Shown: in pieces, positions 37,643-50,800 of the stretch
Position numbering within the stretch: position 1 is the first letter of the stretch
Layout: each line of letters begins with the position of its first letter
Assembly: GCA_943737045.1 (NCBI GenBank)
Contig: CALSFV010000077.1
Coordinates: 184,001-248,000, forward strand
DNA length: 64,000 nucleotides
Direction of reading: 5' to 3'
Origin: Parapristionchus giblindavisi
Taxonomy: Eukaryota > Nematoda > Chromadorea > Rhabditida > Diplogasteridae
Translations under genes and position numbers: made by a program
Notes under the pieces: model-generated
Told to the model about the DNA's origin: nothing
Database searches by the model: none
The model's input: the letters and a program-made list of their open reading frames with translations, nothing else

Positions 37643-39935
37643 CTAGTTATTCTTCTTGCAGAGGACAAGTAGATCAGCACACTTGGGTCCCTGGATCACC
37701 TGAAATCAACCAAATTAATTAAGATGTACTAAATTAGTGATTAGTTATTAGTCCAGACTAAAAATTAATCCAAAATAATTTTCTCATTTTATTCTCGAAG
37801 AAATGGGTCGTTAGACCATTATTCGCTACTAAATTTGCATTTATCCTCGACTAATTTATTCGAGAACAACCCTGCATTTTCCATTTTTGTTCTCGCACCT
37901 ACTGGTCCTCTCATTTCAATAACAACGTGAGAAATTTCATTCTAGTCTGGACTATCTGTCTATCTAAATTATCTAAATTAGCCTATCTAGACTATCTATA
38001 TTGATTGTCTGGACTGTCTACAATGATCTACCTTCTCCTTTCCGTTCCATCCAGCCGAAGCACGTTCCTTGCCAGTGTTCAAGTTGCCGAGCAGCTCGTG
38101 GTTGCCATCCTGCAATTAATCAATGGTTACAATCTACCGTATTCTCGGGCTACCGTATACCTTGACGATGCATGGAGCACAGTTGCCGACGTGTACGAGA
38201 TCGAATCCATCGCTTCTCGCGTCCTTGTACTTTCTCCATTCATAGACGATTCCTTTCTAAAATCAATCGGTATTGTAACCAGTTATTCAAAGCTACAGTA
38301 ATCCAAACTACAGTTATTTAAAACTCTACAGTAATTCAAAACTACAGTAATCTACTCACAGCTCCGGGAGGAAGAGTACACAGCATTTGGAATGATCCAA
38401 TCTCCTGACCAGCGCTCTCCTGGTTGTTTTGTCCGAACGAAGCGATGGCCTGATGTTGACATAGCATACATCCTCCACCATATGATACCGTAACCCTACC
38501 GTACCAATCTACCGTAACCCAGTACCCACCTACCGTAACCCAGTACCCATCTAACGTAACCCAACACCCATCTGCCGTAACCCTAGCGTACCTTGCCGGC
38601 TTCGTCGGGCATTGAACGTCCGAACACGGGCTCTCCGTGCTTGTACCACAGAGCGACGTACTGGTTGCAAGCTCCGCCCACATCGGTGGTGAGTGGACGA
38701 TTGTCGGCCTGTGGTGTGCGGTGTGCGTTTGTGAATACGACGTTTCCGAATACTCACCAGTTGTCCATTGGGTGGGAAGGGACTACGGAACTTGAGGTCG
38801 AACCAGATGTCATCCTTGATCTTCAGACCAGTAGGAGGTGGCGAGAGAGTACGGAAGATTGCGAGAAGATTCTGAAGAACCAATCGATACTCTCATACTC
38901 GATACAGAGATACAGTAACCTATAGTAGTCCACCATACCCGTACTACAGTAGCCCACCGTACTACAGTAGTCCACTGTATTACAGTAGTCCACGGTACTA
39001 CAGTATTCCACCGTACCTTAGTCTCTCCACCAACGATGCTTTCACTCTTGCCTGCGTTGCCAACCATTGCGATGTCGGTGCTGAGGTCGAGATATCCGAG
39101 GAGATCCTTACCATCCTCAAATCAATCGATAAACATCAATCGATAATCTAGATACACCGTACCTTAGTTCTCATCATGACAGGCGTGGAGTTACCACAAC
39201 GAACAAGCTCAAGATCGGGTTGGTTTTCCTCGCGAGCCTTGATTGGCAGCCATTGGTACCTTAAAAGTAGGTAGGGATCAAGTACGGTAGGGAGTACGGT
39301 ACGGTAGTACGGTAGGGTACGGTAGGCTTGGTTAAGTATGATAAGTCAATGCCAGCCCTAAGACTTACCAATATCCATTAGCAGCGAAGTCGCCCTTGTA
39401 AGTCAGAATTTGAATTTGACCACCGAGATCACGCTTTCCCGTAAGCTCAACCTGAAATGAGTTAAATGTTAAGGTCGTCTAAGTAAGCACTAAGTAAGGT
39501 ACTCTAGGGTACTAAGGTTCTAAGGTACTAAGTAAGCACCTTAGAATAGGCGAACGAGCATTCGACAACTCCATCGTTGTTCCAGGCACGACCGTGGACT
39601 GGTTTGCCGAACTTGTACCACAGAGCCACGTACATGTTCTGCTGTCCAGGAATTCGAACCTTAAGGTTTAATGTTACAGCTGAGATTTATGACCTTAACT
39701 TAGGTCTTAGGTCCTTATGGTCTTCAGGTGCTAAGGACTCAAGGTGCTAACGTCTTAATGTTCTAATGACTCTAAGACTTAAAGTCTTAAGGTCTTAACG
39801 TCTTAATGCTCCCATGTCTCGAGTGTATGAAGACTTAAGGCCTTAAGGTCTTAAGATCTTTAGGCAACTTACGGGATCATCAGGGAAAGGCGTGCCTATC
39901 TCCTGGAAGGCCCATGTGTCCTCTTTAGCAGGCAT
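37643..39935 (-). CDS. Two-repeat protein of unknown function (weakly DM9-like), complete 11-exon model
   Basis: Exons (minus): 39935-39873, 39659-39540, 39451-39369, 39259-39163, 39115-39017, 38871-38758, 38708-38592, 38449-38360, 38256-38161, 38109-38032, 37699-37643. All phases agree, giving 337 residues without signal peptide or membrane span, so it is probably cytosolic. The protein is two copies of one unit: [17 protein letters not shown] and [17 protein letters not shown] open each copy, [13 protein letters not shown] and [13 protein letters not shown] match in the middle, and DGKDLLGYL matches [10 protein letters not shown] near the ends. The YV-LWYK-G-PV-GR opening faintly resembles DM9 (DUF3421) repeats, but I cannot confirm that. 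I believe similar proteins exist in other nematodes; function unknown. Introns contain CTTAAGG and TACGGTA repeats, and three acceptors are AAG or GAG. Confidence 0.85.
39664..39868. repeat. CTTAAG-based repeat filling intron 1 of the two-repeat gene
   Basis: At least a dozen variants of GGTCTTAAGG, GTCTTAACG and GTGCTAAGGA. The 3' splice site of this intron (CCTTAAG, minus strand) is itself one of the repeat words. Confidence 0.85.
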
Positions 39936-40750
39936 GACGAGACGACTATGAAAAGGTCACGAATGATGATCAAACGAATGAAACGACCGCTTTTATATGC
40001 AGAAAGTTAGATTTGAATGAAAGCAATTGAGTACAGACAACGAGAACATGGATATTATGCTGACGCTTAAAATTAATGCCACGTTTGCATATCTGCATGT
40101 CATTTATGAACTTTATAAAGTGATAGAAAGTAAAAGTACATACGAAGTTTCGATCGAATATCACTTTTTTTTATTCGACCGAAAAATTCTCTAACAATAA
40201 ATTTAAATTTGCATTAAGTCCGGCCTTAATTGAAATTTTTCACGTTGTTATTGAAATGAGAGAACCGCTCAGCCCGAGAACAACAATGCTCGGTTGTTCT
40301 CGAATAAATTCACGAGCATTTATCGAGAATGAACGAAAATTTAGTCGCGAATAATACGTCTACGTACATTTCTCGTTTGCGTCAGGCATCTTTAGCGGTC
40401 GCCCGTTCATTTTGCTCTGAGCATCAAGAATCCCTGCAAAGCCGGATTGGGTCACCGTGGCAGTGAGACCCAATCATGGGAAGCCAACTTCTTCGGTCAT
40501 CTCCAAACTGCCTGCCGATCTTCTCGGATTTGTGAAATCGAAGACGCGCATATGAAGACCAACGTCGGTGTTCTGGGACTGTCGGAAGTAAGAAGAGCTT
40601 TTTCCCCATGCACATCAGAGTCCTACTCTTGATAAATGTGTTTTAAATCGTTAAAATCGTAATACGTCTAACGATCTGTAAAATATTACTTTCAGAGTTA
40701 TGAAATAGAAAAAAAAGAAATGTTGTAAAATAGAAATCGACAAAAGAAGA
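39936..40750. other. Upstream region of the two-repeat gene with an exon-like island
   Basis: 40395-40590 is GC-richer and open on both strands. On the plus strand an AAG acceptor (40430) to a GTAAGA donor (40589) would encode a peptide with GHRGSETQSWEANFFGHLQT. On the minus strand CGACAG at about 40590 opens SQNTDVGLHMRVFDFTNPRR to a stop. Neither connects in phase to a neighbour I can identify. The rest is AT-rich and featureless. Confidence 0.25.
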
Positions 40751-40823
40751 TGCCACGAGCCGGGATCGAACCGGCGACCTTATGATCTTCAGTCATACGC
40801 TCTCCCAACTGAGCTATCATGGC
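40751..40823 (-). tRNA. tRNA-Phe (anticodon GAA)
   Basis: A 73-base cloverleaf on the minus strand: GCCATGA / TCGTGGC acceptor region with wobble and mismatch, D-arm AGCTCAGTTGGGAGAGC, anticodon loop CTGAAGA in a TATGA/TCATA stem, T-arm CCGGTTCGATCCCGG, discriminator A. No intron. Confidence 0.93.
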
Positions 40824-42353
40824 TGTTGGCTGTGTCTCTTTCAATTCACCATAGTAGTAGAAGACATGTTTTCAAGCTGTAACGATAATTAATTACGTTT
40901 ATTCGCAGAGATATTGAAATTGATTAATTCGATGTCCTCTTTTCTGTGCGCTTTATCGGAAAATTGAATTTTCCGATTTTCCCAATTTCGGAAAATTTCA
41001 GAAAATTAAAAAAATTTGTATTGTTCTGAAAATGATCCAGGCGACAGGCAACAAGTTTATTTACAAAGACAAAATATAACAACGCAACAAAACAATTGGA
41101 GACGATTGGATGAATACTTCAGTGTTGATTTGTCGCTGAAGACGATTATTTCGAAGTGATCGATTCATTACGGCATCCTGAGTGGAGTCTACCGTGTCCT
41201 CGATTGTCCCTATCCCAGCTCACGTATTCTCAATCGATAAACGTTGAGTTGTTTTGTAAAGTGTATTGTAATTAAAAGATAGGTTCTCTTTTCGATTCTC
41301 TTGCGAAGCGCGTCTTATGATCCACAGTCATGCGCTCTCGCAATTGATCTTTGACCTTTCCACTTTTAATTCTGTTCTATCCTCTTCTTCTGCACGTACA
41401 TTGCTCAGGAAAAGTTGAATTGAACGAAAACTTCTGCAGATAACCCAAAAGTATGAATGGAAGAGGATACCCGGTAATACCCAACATTCAATAGACAGAA
41501 GGAAGACAAATAAAGTTCTATTCGAATCATTTTTCTTCGGCCAATCCCCATCATGCTATTATTTCTACAGGGCTAGTCATCCCATCTCACTCGTTTTGTT
41601 CACTATTCATGTTTTAAACGATGGATAAACAAAGAACAATAAGAGAAACAAAAAAAATTCCTGCTATATTATTTACTAAATATTCACCGTTATCTATCTA
41701 ACAATCATGCCTTAGTCTTGTGTCTTATATTTCATGCAAACGATCGTATCTGATTTTTTGGCTGCTCTTCCGGATACCAGATATCCCAGACAATAGCCAC
41801 GTCCCCGAGTGACATTCCATACCTATCTCTCCCTCTCCCTCGATTCTTCTCTCTCCTCTCTCCTCTCCCTCTCCCTTTGCCTCTTCTCTTCTCTCTCTCC
41901 CTCTACCATCGTCAGATATCAGTCACATTCTCGCCCTTAAAGGCACGAGTCCGGTTCGGATTGAGATGAGAAGGAGGGACGTCTAAAAAGATCGGCATGA
42001 AAAAGCACGGATTCTTTTTCGACACATCACCACTCAGTCTAATCTTCTCATCTGTTTCTCACATACAATCCTAACTTGACGATCTTTCACATCTCACCGT
42101 TTCTCAGTATCCTATTCTTTCTTTTTGAGTACCGTTTAATTTTTCAAAACATACTAACATACAAATAATTACCATCATAATTCGTAAAAAAAATCACCAT
42201 TGGATTTTTCAATTGGTTATAAAATAATTGGATATTCTATAAACTTATTTTGCGAAACCTTCCTGCAATAAACGTGGCATCAATTGTTCTCGTACTCTTT
42301 TTACTCTCTATCCTCACAACCCAGTTTATTTGCGAGTTTAGCGATGGAAAGGT
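40824..42353. other. Gene-poor interval
   Basis: No supported gene. It has a tRNA fragment at 41303, a short CT tract at 41824-41906, and at 42250-42353 an open frame with a signal-peptide-like stretch (ASIVLVLFLLSILTTQFIC) that lacks an ATG and runs into the (AG)n tract. Confidence 0.4.
41303..41345 (-). pseudogene. tRNA fragment (D-arm and anticodon arm)
   Basis: On the minus strand, TCAATTGCGAGAGCGCATGA then CTGTGGATCATAAG mirrors the D- and anticodon arms of the tRNA-Phe 500 bases away. The loop reads GTG (His-like) instead of GAA. The T-arm is absent. Confidence 0.4.
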
Positions 42354-42605
<252 letters not shown>

Positions 42606-42749
42606 AATAGAGGTATAGGTTTAGTTAGAGTAGAGTTAGAAAAGTAAGAGAGGGAGAGAGATAGTGAAGTTGAAAATCGCCATCTCCACGTTTCTCTTTG
42701 TATACTTTTTAATCGTGGATAATTTTGTCTGACTGCACCATTTTCCTAA

Positions 42750-42838
42750 AATTCTGCTCTGGTCATACTCTCTCACTTCTTTGTCGACGAGAGCGTATTG
42801 CTAGAGCGGAGAGTAAAAGCTTGGGGTGTTCCATTAAA
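42750..42838. mobile_element. H1 hairpin element, adjacent to an H2 copy
   Basis: 'ctgctctggtcatactctct' pairs with 'gagcgtattgctagagcgga'. The TTAAAG at its right end is also the start of the next H2 element. Confidence 0.75.
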
Positions 42839-42950
42839 GAGAGCGTTGCCTCTCTCAATGATCTCTTCATTGCGTACACTATTTCGCTGTTCTCAACGAG
42901 AGAGCATTGCGCGTCGAAGAGACCATTGAGAGAGGTTACGCTCCCTTTAA
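42834..42950. mobile_element. H2 hairpin element copy 4
   Basis: TTAAAGAGAGCGTTGCCTCT faces AGAGGTTACGCTCCCTTTAA. It shares a few bases with the preceding H1 copy, so one inserted at the edge of the other. Confidence 0.75.
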
Positions 42951-44883
42951 GAGACGGTATCTTCATCGCACAGTGTTCTTTAATTGACAGAGTTTGAAGA
43001 AAGAGTGTTTGATATGAAGAGACGGTTGATATTTCTTGCATACGCTCGATAATCGGATCATGTTTTCACTACTCGATGTGTGAATTGATTTGTACACATA
43101 TTTTATTTTAAACGACCATAGTCCCTTTACTGCAAGGTATTCCTTTTGCAAACGTGAAAAGTTGAATTGTTGGTTTAGCGTCAATGATGTGATAGGCTGC
43201 TCTCTCTTCAATATTTTATTATTGCGATTTTTTGAAGTTGCCTTACATCGGTCATTAAAGGATGGTCATTAAAAGTTCGATAGATCAATATTGTGCACCG
43301 TGAATGAGTCAGACTCAAAATAATTCCCTCCCAGTACCATTATAATTCCGCTAAAACTCCGTCCATCCCTTCTCTCTCTCTATCTTCCTTTACCACTATG
43401 TATACATTTCGTACAATCTGTGTTTCGGTGCTCTTTTTCACGTGTATGTACATTCGGACCTTCAGATGCTTGAAACCATATAGATCGTGTTCAAGTTACA
43501 TTAAGTACAGTCTTTCTCTACTATGAAAACCATAAACCATAACATTGAACTGGAAAAAAAAACAAAGACGCAAACACTTTATACCGCAGTTTGGTCAAAA
43601 CAGTGCACAGTAAAAAAAAGGTCGATCAATACTTTTTTTTGCTAGCACAAACTTTAAAAAATTCTCTTTTTCAATAAGATCGAAAAATATCCATATTTGT
43701 TTCTTTATGACATTCTGATCTCCGTCAACTTGTAAATCTAAATCTTCTTTTACCTCAACATTTGCCTCTCAATCTAACTCTAACTCTCTTCTTCCCTCTT
43801 CCTTTGTCTGTAGGCCCATTCATCCTTCAACGATGCAATAACCGTAATGTACACAATGTTCGATGAAATCAATTCCATGGAATCAATATCTTATTTACGT
43901 AGTATCTTTCACCGACGCTTCCTCTATATCTCATATTTATATCACAACGTTCTCTTCATTTCTATTATTATTACTATTATTATTATTATTTCTCTGATCG
44001 CTTCTGTATTTGCTGTCGCACCTGTCAAATAAATAAACAAATAAATATACAAATTTGAAAGCCAGGACGATCGCTCCATATAGAAACTCTCTTAAAATTA
44101 ATTCTCATACGTTTGGCTGGCCTTCAAAGAAACACGCTTACATAAGAATACTCTAATATTATTATTTATATTACATTCATAATTTAAGTTTATATCTTTT
44201 CATGTTGTTGCAAACATATTGATTGCACGCTGCAATATTTAGTGCATGTCAACTAAACCAATTTGGAACCGTGAATTTTCCTTTAAAAGCAAAATAAATC
44301 CAAAGTGGATAAACTTTTGACCGGTACTCTACGCGGACTGGCACGGGTAGTTCAGAAATTTCAACTTTAAAGTAGTGCGGAGTGGTGCTCTTTCATAAAT
44401 CGAGGGTCTACAGATTAACCTTTTCCTCTCTGCTCATCGATTCATTGCTCCTCTGTTTGTCATCTACTCTATCTACACACATAGAATAAGAGAAATAGGG
44501 ATTTATCAGATTCTTTTCTTTTCATCCATCCGAAGTTCACTTGTGGCTGATCAATTACATGTACATCTCTACTTTTCTCGTCTACCGCGTCCACTATATG
44601 AAACATAGATTGTACTATGCTTGTTGTCTTTTTCTGTTCACTTGATATCTCGTTTTTATGCAGCCGTGTTTCAGTTTGTTGTTCTCTTAACGATAAAAGT
44701 TGCATCATAAGATAGATCAACGAAACAAGAAAAATTCTGATCCTCACTTCTTCCAAACTATTTTATTTACTTATAATCTATCTATACTGTTCTCCAAATG
44801 ATCTCTATGCCCACTTTAGATATGAGTCATTTATTTATTCGGTTTCGGACCTGATTTATTTTTTATCAACTGATTAAATTTAG
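42951..44883. other. Interval upstream of the kinase gene, possible unplaced exon
   Basis: At 43815-43902 a CTGTAG acceptor opens AHSSFNDAITVMYTMFDEIN and remains open to a GTAGTA donor, but its phase does not fit the first kinase exon directly. A minus-strand frame at 44469-44723 (real ATG near 44702) is open for 70-odd codons with no recognised domain. Otherwise AT-rich. Confidence 0.3.
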
Positions 44884-47800
44884 ATGTCTCCTTTTCCACC
44901 TGATATTGACATTCGTTCACCACCACAAGTAAGTCAGAACCGCTCTCGTTACTACGGTCCTTCCCCGCATGGTCCCGGCTACTATCCCCCAGATGCAAAA
45001 CAACCGCTATATCCCGGCTCCCCGGACAGCCGTGACCACTCGCCATGGCGGTCTTACAATAAAACACTTAACGTAAGTCCGGCTTAAGTACTAACTAAGC
45101 TTAAATTCGCTAGTAGTTAAGTAGTTAAGACTTAAGTAGCTAAGGCTTAAAGAAGGGGACCCATGAGTTGGCATGACTGACTCCCGCCACGATAAGCATG
45201 CTGGCTATTGTTTATATTATATGGTAATTGGCGTAAGGGATAATGAGAAAATGAGAGAGAAAGTATGCAAATTCGATGAGCACTCTCTACATGCCTTGAA
45301 AGTTGTACTTTCAATGCTCATAGTGAGCTTTAAACATATCGGGAATCAATATCAGATATGTCTTTCGATTCGTGTGATGAATCTCTATCATAATATCCGA
45401 ACAGTCTTATTACGAAAAAACTCGTGGGTCTCCATCTTTAAGTACGCCTAAGTCTGCGACTTTAAGGGGGTAAGTCAGTGTGCTAACACGCGAATCTTAC
45501 TAATGCTCTGACCACCCGTATCTTGTTTGCATAATTGTCCTGTTTTGTGAGGCGACTGCTATGCAGACAATATTATAATCCTATTCCGTATTTCACCATC
45601 AGGATACCTATCCGCAGACAACGTATCCATCCTTCCAACTGCCGTCGCCATTGATGCCACCGCCGCGAGATCTTGACCCGATGAAGGGTATCGATAAGTA
45701 GGTGGTAGCTTTCCGAAAATCAATTCCACCAGAACAATACAAAATAATTTTGCCATTTAATTTCGCATTTGGCATACCAAGAGAGAATGTCTGATCTTAT
45801 TTCACAATAAAGCTTGGCTGACGGTCACTGCCAGAATGACTTCTGGGGCAGTATTCATGAACGCTGGCAAACCGTTTGCCGGCAAACGTGACGTCACAAG
45901 CGTAGGGGGAGGATAACTGGCAAACGGCTCCGCCTACGGATGTGACGTCACGTTTGTCGGCATACGGTTAGCCAAAGCCATTCGTGGATATACCAGAGCA
46001 TTCGAATAAATATAAACCGATCGATTAATTCATTCGCAGATCAATGGACCATCAGCCATCCCCACCATTCACTGCCCTTCATCCTAGTTCTTCTTCATCG
46101 TCTGACTCTCATGAACTACTCTCCCAAATGCCCCTGTTCACATCTCAGAAGGAGAAGGACGAATATCTCGATAAAATGTGGGATCATCATGAGGATGATG
46201 AGAAAGCAGGTGCTTAATCGACCCTAACAAAAAAATCTCAGAAAAAAAATCTCGTGTTAATCGCAGACTTACTCATAAAAAGCTGAGACATAAATGGTAT
46301 ATCTGCCATTGAGAAAAGTACGTTTTAATAATTTATTTCTGTACTTTGTTGCCCAAAGAATTATCATGGTTTGACTGAGAAAACAGAGACTCTGATTGGT
46401 AAATCGATATGTGCACATCCCGAGCTATTTGCAACTCTTCGCTCTGGCAATGAATGCGCTCTCGCTTCTACGAGAGAGTGTTGGCAGGGCGGATAGTAAA
46501 ATTAGCTCGTCATGTGCACATTAAAGTCATCGTCTCTCGAAAATTTGCTTCCGCTTTCTCGTAAATTACGAGTCAAAATCATCATTTGCAAGGTTCGCAA
46601 ACAATCGAAGTTCGAAGGGATGAACTGACAGACTAGGAGAATTAGCTTGTCTGTAGAGTAGCCTGACGTGATTAGTCAAGCAAACCTCAATATTTTTCAA
46701 AGAAGTATTCGGAAATCAAACAAGACGTGCCTAGACTTTGTCATTTCAAAACGAGGTGTACTTGCACTTTCACTTTAAGCAAACTTGTAGGATTACTTAA
46801 AATGAGAGGCAAAAAAACTTTTTAAAAAGCTTAAAGTATGACCTCAGTATGTAGTTCTACTAAAAATGTATCGCAAGACTACTTAGTGAAATGTGACTTC
46901 ACTCACGTGTAGCACTTTAAGTTTTGAATCCAGAGGAAGATGAAAAATATGTATTTCAGAAAATGTGGGTATGATCGTTGGGATCGTTGTCGGTTGCGTT
47001 CTGTTTATTGTCATTCTCATCATCGTTTTATGCTGTTGGAGAAATCGGAGAAGAAAGAATCGACCTGGCATCATGCCTATACCGCCTCTGGGAATCAAGG
47101 TAAATCTCATTGTTGAGAGTTATAAAAAGTCTGAGAAAATTTTTTTGAAGTAATTTACATAAAAAAATATTTGAAACAACAAGTAAATGAGAACATGCAT
47201 AATAGTGAAATAGTAATAGTCTGCAAAATCTAATTAACTTTAAAGTCAAACATTGTACGAGGGTTAGTTTCATGCTTTTTGAGTTATGAAAGCCTCCTCA
47301 GAAATAATCGGGCACAAATCAATATCATTAAAATCTTGTTTGCAGTCATCAAACGAGTATGAGAAGTACGAGCAGAGTCCATCATTGTCTTCTACTGACC
47401 TATGGGAACTTGATCGATCCAAATTAATCGTTAATTATGAGAAGAAACTCGGCAGTGGAGCGTTCTGTAATGTTTATAAAGGTACAATCACAGATTTTTT
47501 AACATTGCGTTTACATTTTAAGCATTTTATTGAGATCAACTCTGTAGCGATACGAGATGGCCACTGATCCTTGTTTCTTGCAATAAATAGATCGCAAATA
47601 GCTATCAAAAATTAATGACAGGCAATTATATGTCAAAGGTGAAACCGTTCTCTCGGTAAATTCTTTTGAGCTAACTCCGTAGTATTATTTACCCAATCGT
47701 TTCGTTTTATGAAATCTCAGAGAGTTCTTTGATAAGATAATGAAAGAATTTGCCATCAGTGCGGAAGATCAAACGTTCATTACATATAGTGTGCATAGCC

Positions 47801-50800
47801 CTGCATCGTCGAGTGATAGAAAATTCCTCACAAAATTCCCCTTCAAAATAACGCTTTATTTATCATGTTCGCACAGTGGTGCGTCGAGTCATAACAGGGA
47901 ATAATGGGTTGCCTGTCTTCCATTCGTCGGTAGTCCTCGATGTGGAATCCAGAAAATAATCCATCAAATGTAGAAGTTAACAACACACGAAGCAGAAAGA
48001 GCTACGTCCGATGTGGCTTCAAAAGAAAGGAACTTGATCAAAGTTGAGTGCGAAGATCAAAGATCATCTTTGCAGGTCGAATAATCGGCGAGGCTCCTGT
48101 GGTAAGAGTGAACGGCTCTCGTCTGCGAGGAACGATCAATTTGGTGGATGTGGACGTTGCTGTGAAGATGCTTCCTGCCTTCGCTGATGACATAGCCAGG
48201 AGTGATTTTATGCAGGTCAGAGGAATAAGATAATAATATTATTATTATTATACAAAGCAAATTCGAGATAGGCTTATACCAATTGTGATCACCCCTATTA
48301 CTTTCTTTTGTGCGAATAGTCTTTGAAAGTATACTAATGGTCTCTTTTAAATGAGCATTTATTTCGGAAACTTCAATCTCTGCATAATTTTTTTTTTTGT
48401 AAAGAAAAAAATTGATTTGTAAAGAAAAACAGCGATAAACGGAAAATTATTATAGGAGATCAACTTTATGAAGTCTCTCTCGTATCATCCCCATCTCGTT
48501 TCGATGCTGGGCTATGTATCAGACAGGTGTGTTCGGCCATCTCATAATCAGACAAAGATCAAAGATCAAGGATCAAAGATCAAGGATCAAAGATCAAGGA
48601 TCAAAGATCAAGGATCAAAGATCAAGGATCAAAGATCAAAGATCAACTCTAAAAATTTTCAGGAAGTCACCGTTACTGCTCGTTGAATATTGTGAGAAGG
48701 GCGATCTGCTGCATTTCATTCGCGAGAAAAGAGAGGAAATCGTATCGGTATTTTTTTCGATTTCTCATTGTTGTTGATTTCGCAAGGAACTGGAAAAGAA
48801 TTATAAAATAATTTTCTGCTTCTATTATAAATATAATTCAACGTTTTTTTTTCAAGCGATGTTTTTTTTCACTGTTTCTTCTGCAGGGCTACCAAAACAC
48901 AGAGGGCCTCAAGCTCAAAGATATTCTATCGTTTTCATGGCAGATCGCAAATGGATTGGTATGCACTATTTTTTTTTAGAAATAGTAAACGAAACGTAAT
49001 TTCTTTTATAACCTAAAAAAATTTATCAGACTCTGACTTGAAAAGAGCGTGATTAGTTTTTCAAACACATGTAATTTAAAAAAAATAATTAAAGGAGTAC
49101 CTGAACAGTGCCGGATGCATTCATCGAGATATCGCCGCGAGAAACGTTCTTGTAGATAGAGACAACGTCTGCAAGGTTTATCCATTTATAATTTATTTAT
49201 TTATCGTACACCACAAGGGTGTTTCATCAGTGTTCGAGTGCAAGAAAATATGTGCAACACGGGAATCACTCCTATGTTTTGTTCAATAGTAATAAATAGA
49301 AAAAGCGCAGACAATAAATACTTTCCTCTTCTCATGCACTTATTCTCGACCTATTTACGTTTTTTAAAAAATTTATGTTCTCGTGACCTTTGAAATCCAT
49401 CAAATGTCAGTCGTTATGGACAATGAACTCTTGAAATAGCTGTTACTAATTTTCAATAAAAAAATTCTAGATCGGTGACTTTGGACTGTGTCGACTGACG
49501 GATTCTCTTCTCTATCAAGCAAGAGGCGGTCGACTCCCATTGAAATGGATGGCACCCGAGGCCCTGGCCAATCTGGAATATTCATTCAAGAGTGATGTGT
49601 AAGTATTACGTTTTCCTCATGAAATATACGTGAACAATTTCGAATTCGATTGTTTGAAAGAATGATTAAAGATCCACGAGTTTTTTCGTAATAAGACTGT
49701 TCGGATAGAATGATAGAGATTCATCACACGAATCGAAAGACATATCTGATATTGATTCGCGATATGTTTAAAGCACACTATACGCATTGAAAGTGTGACT
49801 TTCAAGGCATGTAGAGAGTGCCCATCCGATTTGCATACTTGACTCTCTCATTTTCTCATTGTCCCTTACGCCAATTACCATATAATATAAACAATAGCCA
49901 GCATGCTTATCGTGGTGGGAGTCAGTCATGCCAACTCATGGGTCCCCTTCTTTAATATGAAATTGCAAGCAGGTTCCCCTTTCCCCGACCTATCATTCAA
50001 AGTGCTGATAAGATGAATGCACTGCATTGATATCTAAGAACACTAACATTTCGATTTATTTCAACTGTGCACAACTTTCGTAAATGAAATCTGAAAAAAG
50101 ATAAACATTAAAACTGAAAATAAAATAAAATGTACCTTTGGCTAGCGTAATGATGAGGTTAATTTGTTTTTTTTTAAATTTTTAAAATTTTTAAATTGAA
50201 AATTTGGTAGTTCCAAGAGGACATTTGAAGATGCATTATTGATTACAGTTGGTCATACGGAGTGCTATTATGGGAACTATTTTCGTTTGGCGAAGTTCCC
50301 TTCGCATCGTTACAAGTAGGTTTCACTATTTTCATAAATTTGTTATATATTTTGATAAAATCTGATTCCGTTGCCTTCGTGCGAACATTATTTCATTGTT
50401 ATTACATGTTCATATCCATTTTATGCTATATTTCTCCCCTCTTCTCATTATTCCTATTATTATTAGTTCAATCAATTGATCACACTGGTTTGAGATACAG
50501 TAGTCTTGTATAGTTTTCACATTGTACATGTTATGATATCCAATCGATGATTAAAACTCTTCCAATACGCTTTATTTCATTCCAACACTTATATAAATCG
50601 ATAAATGAATGCTTGCGAATTCGTTAATAAAAATATTAGATTGTTAATGTGGTGTTATAATTTTGTAAAAGTAGAAAAGTGAAAAGTAGTGGCATTTTGC
50701 GAATGTAAAAGTGGAAAAACAAAGTAAAAAAGTCAACCATATACATATGAAAAATTTCGTTCAATTTTTATTTTATAGCTCAAGTATGTAGATAAGTAAT

